From Perkinsus olseni (Eukaryota > Perkinsozoa > Perkinsida > Perkinsidae): DNA of 64,000 bases. The position numbers and the translations under genes were made by a program. The notes beneath the pieces were generated by a model that searched no databases, had not been told where the DNA came from, and saw nothing but the letters and a program-made list of their open reading frames with translations. Positions 60,992 to 64,000 of the stretch are shown here, in pieces (within the stretch, counting starts at the first letter, position 1; every line of letters begins with the position of its first letter). The DNA is taken from NCBI GenBank assembly GCA_013115135.1, contig JABANP010000256.1:1-64000 (forward strand), given 5' to 3'.

Positions 60992-62905
60992 TCACAGAAT
61001 TGACGAGTACCGGTTGGGGTATAGGAAGAACAAGGCGAGCACAATGGTTATCCAAAGGCTACACCACAGCCCTTCTCTATGGGATATCAATGACTTCACC
61101 TCATTAGACATGGGGCGGAAGTAGAACAACCAGATCATCGTACCGACACAAAATTGGACTAAAACCACAACTGGCCAATAGTAGAAAACAAAATGGTCGT
61201 TGGAACAATCGAACTTGACAAAATCGAGAGCCCTCTCTCCTCTTAGTGCCGCAGTTGCCGGTGGTACTATCAGCCTCGCAGTACTGGTAGTACAGAACGA
61301 AACCGTACTCAGCCAGTTACAGACAATGGCTATGGCCTTGGGAATGGGCACGCTACGGCATGACCTCATCCACACGGTGAGCCCAGCCACCAAGGCAGCC
61401 TCTCCAATGAAGCCTCCAGTAGCTAACCGAGCCATGAGGCACAAACCCAACCACATGGTAGCGGAGATAGGCCCCACTGCAAAGGGCATATGCTCCACGG
61501 CCATCCCCATCAAGATGGTCCATCCCGCCATTGGCATCCTCCGACTAAGCAAGTTACGTGGAGACGAGATGGGAAGAACGGTGACGGCCGCTTGCGCAAT
61601 CGTTGATAGGAGTATCCCACTCACGAAGCCATCACCGAAGAGCCTCCTGGCCTGCTGGAAAGCTAGGGTCGCGAAAGATATGACCATGACATAACCATAG
61701 GGCCAGAGTACGGGGTTGAGATGGTTATTGGAGAGGATAGAACCGTCTAGCACATCCAGCCAGCCTGGTGATGGTGGGGCCACTAGACTGGGAAGGGCCC
61801 GCTCGACTGGCCCGTAGGCTGATGCCCCTCGCAGCACAGCAGTAAGGAACTCGCCATTACCGAAGTAGTGATTGAGATAGCCAGATAGTCCCAGCAACGG
61901 AGCACGAGTCATAGCGGTGAGCGCCAAGCCTTTGGCGGTGCTCTTGCCTGCCATCACACCGAGGACGGCGAGAGTAAAGTTAGTCTCATAGGACACAGCC
62001 AACCAGTCATATGCCTTCTTAGTGTTGGGTAAGCAGACATAGGTGGCCGACTGATTTATGATGAGCAGTATCACGGCCAGAGGGCCCAGGATCATACTAA
62101 GATTAGCAGTTTTAGGGATGCTCGTTAGCTGTCGGATCCCTGCAGATAAGGAGAAGCCATCCACACCTAGGTAGGTTGCTGCCAGAAATGGTAGTATGAA
62201 CATCGCTAGCATGGATGACGTGATAGGGCCCTCGCCATCTTTGTCGAGTTCCCTCTCGCTGACCTCTGCCATGGTGACATCATCAACACCACTAAGGGAT
62301 ACGTTGATGTCGTGTAAGTAGACTGGTAAGACCTCATGCTTGAGCTCTTCAGGAGAGCACACAGAGGGCACGCACAGTCCAAAGGGTCTAGTCTTAACCT
62401 CAGAGGTGTCCAGCGTTACCATAAGATACGTTGAAGGCACACCGAAAGCATTGTCCGAGCAGGCGTGCCAATCAGCATCGATATGCCAGCGACCCTCAAA
62501 GGGCATAGGGGAGCCACCTATAGACCTATCTCCTGCTGACCCAGCCGCCATAACATGCCACTGGAAGAGGCAAGGCTGCATATAAGCGTCGACTTGAGGG
62601 AGATTCTCGACACGTCTCAATGCCGAGGATGCAACCGTACTCTCATTATCAGAGGTACCTCGGTAATTCTCTGATAAAATGTCGGATGCTACGACGAGAT
62701 GGGAATTGCTAGTCACCGGTGTATCTCGACAGCACTCGTTGCGCGTTGTCTCATTGATCCCCCAGCAGCCTTCAACGGCACCACCCCTACCACAGCAATT
62801 CGACGGAAGACGGCCGGCGGCTACGTCGAAGCAAGACCTCTCAGATGAGTTAGACGCCGCTGCTGCTGCTGCTAGAGCAGGGAGCAGGAGGAAGGGCAAT
62901 CGCAT
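60992..62905 (-). CDS. NRF-6-like membrane acyltransferase
   Basis: Intronless. The frame is open from 63130, but the ATG at 62905 starts a clear signal peptide (MRLPFLLLPALAAAAAA), giving 637 residues. The extracellular N-terminal 200 residues are Cys-rich and end with PFGLCVPSVCSPEEL, the hallmark of the NRF domain of nose-resistant-to-fluoxetine proteins. A hydrophobic part of about 10-12 helices follows, fitting the acyltransferase-3 fold of that family. In animals these proteins act in lipid or drug handling at membranes, and their substrate is poorly known. The protein ends in a helix and a short tail. The acyltransferase His motif of the family is not clearly seen, so catalysis is uncertain. 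Confidence 0.7.
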   Translation of the reverse strand: MRLPFLLLPALAAAAAASNSSERSCFDVAAGRLPSNCCGRGGAVEGCWGINETTRNECCRDTPVTSNSHLVVASDILSENYRGTSDNESTVASSALRRVENLPQVDAYMQPCLFQWHVMAAGSAGDRSIGGSPMPFEGRWHIDADWHACSDNAFGVPSTYLMVTLDTSEVKTRPFGLCVPSVCSPEELKHEVLPVYLHDINVSLSGVDDVTMAEVSERELDKDGEGPITSSMLAMFILPFLAATYLGVDGFSLSAGIRQLTSIPKTANLSMILGPLAVILLIINQSATYVCLPNTKKAYDWLAVSYETNFTLAVLGVMAGKSTAKGLALTAMTRAPLLGLSGYLNHYFGNGEFLTAVLRGASAYGPVERALPSLVAPPSPGWLDVLDGSILSNNHLNPVLWPYGYVMVISFATLAFQQARRLFGDGFVSGILLSTIAQAAVTVLPISSPRNLLSRRMPMAGWTILMGMAVEHMPFAVGPISATMWLGLCLMARLATGGFIGEAALVAGLTVWMRSCRSVPIPKAIAIVCNWLSTVSFCTTSTARLIVPPATAALRGERALDFVKFDCSNDHFVFYYWPVVVLVQFCVGTMIWLFYFRPMSNEVKSLISHREGLWCSLWITIVLALFFLYPNRYSSIL

Positions 62906-63276
62906 TAGAAGATCTGCCTGATGGAGATACATAATAATCAATACCCTGGTAGAGCGAACACTTGCACAAATAGCACAGAAACGAGTCATGATCATCATGG
63001 CATCACACCGCTCGGTCAATATACGACTTTCTTCTCTTCTTGTCGTAAAATGGTACCCCCAAGTACTTCTCAAGGACTTGCAGCTGAGTAGAAGAGCCGG
63101 ACTCTCATTGACCGCGGCACGCTCCTCCACGTTACCTCGAACAGGTGGGGTTTAACCATCCCCTGCTGGATCTGGAGAAGTCGTCGTTCCGGTATAAGAG
63201 TGGCGTGCATCAACTTAGCCACGGGTATCTTCTTAGACTAACATAGCATCCGGAATAATAAGCATCGACCCCGGCG

Positions 63277-64000
63277 CTATCTGCCTACCGCTCTAGCAAA
63301 CCTTATAGCCTCCCCTAGGTGAGGGAAGGAACGGAAATTCCACCTCCTGTGAAGCCCAGGTGTCAGAAAGTGGCGGTATCGGCACTGCTGCGGTGTGGCT
63401 AGTGGTGTCAGAATATTTCCCCGACCCCGATGAAGGGCTGCTAATAAAGTCATATTCACAATAAGCTGACCCATGGCCACGAGCGTTATCCCGCCGAACG
63501 CGAGAGGGTCCCGATACTCGAAGAACAACTGCCTCATGTGGAGCATGCGCTAGGCATCAGCCTCATCGCTCATCACAGTAAACTCTCGCAGCTTCTTAAT
63601 CCTTTCGTCTTCCGCCGCCTAAGATGACAACATGAACGGAGTGGGGGCGGCGGCGACGTCCTCAGATACCATATCGTCTATCAGCTCTTTCTGCTGCTTA
63701 GCCACGTTGGTCCTACTATTCTCCTCAAACTGCTGTAAGAAGGTACCCAGATTATGAATGATGCTAACCTGGGACCATGTATGCCACGCCTACCACCATC
63801 ACCGCCGCCAACTACACGCCTACTTCCCGTGACGTGCGCTCGTGGAGTTCAGCGTTGACGGTGTGTAATATATTATCCAGGTCAGCCGCGACTCTCTCCT
63901 CATCATCTGTATGCCGAGCTCTTCTCTTTCTAGTCCTAACCCAGACACCATTCATCCTTCCCTCATGACACAAGGTACCACTCACTCAAGAGCATCTGAT
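63277..64000 (-). CDS. partial gene at right edge, helical and membrane segment
   Basis: Exons read leftwards from the window edge: NGVWVRTRKRRARHTDDEER (about 63.95 kb), then across a 55-nt intron VSIIHNLGTFLQQFEENSRT and AKQQKELIDDM, then across a 51-nt intron AAEDERIKKLREFT. The frame then meets a stop (DEADA then TAG) unless a 27-nt intron ending in that TAG is removed. With removal it continues into LFFEYRDPLAFGGITLVAMG, a hydrophobic helix, and ends at 63277. The 5' end lies outside the window. A coiled-coil plus membrane-helix protein; family not recognised. Confidence 0.5.

Noticed and set aside
63277..63546. Mitochondrial calcium uniporter-like coiled coil plus helix
   Set aside because: The layout is similar, but the WDxxEP-type pore motif is absent.

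Overview
This is nuclear DNA of a unicellular eukaryote, most likely a perkinsid alveolate (Perkinsus-like). The evidence is GT-AG introns that cluster near 50 nt (many fall between 42 and 65), standard stop codons, roughly 50% GC, densely packed genes on both strands, and intronless genes next to genes cut into 10-25 small exons. The genus is an inference from this style and was not tested by a search. Most genes are split, so exon limits are given where I could join them by frame and approximately where I could not.

Left part (0.6-17.6 kb): an intronless SERINC membrane protein, a two-exon ZIP metal transporter, a multi-exon TRM13-type tRNA methyltransferase, two unrecognised loci, a very large TMF1-like golgin, a tiny spliced gene, and an 845-residue protein carrying a ladder of TQT motifs that looks like a multivalent dynein-light-chain (LC8) scaffold.

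Middle part (18-33 kb): an intronless SLC35F6-like transporter, a small mitochondrial-type protein, a second large coiled-coil gene that opens with a Cys-pair motif, an F-box-like gene, and, divergent from it, three tandem genes sharing a roughly 60-residue domain that I do not recognise.

Right part (33-64 kb): the SWR1/SRCAP chromatin-remodelling ATPase, ribosomal protein eL34, a long Gln-rich multi-exon gene, a Trp/Lys and RGG-rich protein, a CaaX-box protein, a small acidic-tailed protein, WDR24 of the GATOR2/SEA complex, a BTB-BACK-NHL protein (a Kelch-like layout with an NHL propeller in place of Kelch repeats), a single-pass membrane protein, a secretory glycosyltransferase-like gene with an apparent frame slip, an NRF-6-like membrane acyltransferase and a partial gene at the right edge.

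There is no operon-like or mobile-element organisation. The genes form an ordinary housekeeping mix: membrane transport, Golgi tethering, chromatin, translation, TORC1 signalling and ubiquitin adaptors. The most unusual items are the unknown tandem domain family, the BTB-BACK-NHL protein, the TQT scaffold, and a trinucleotide repeat that forms the 3' part of an intron up to its acceptor.
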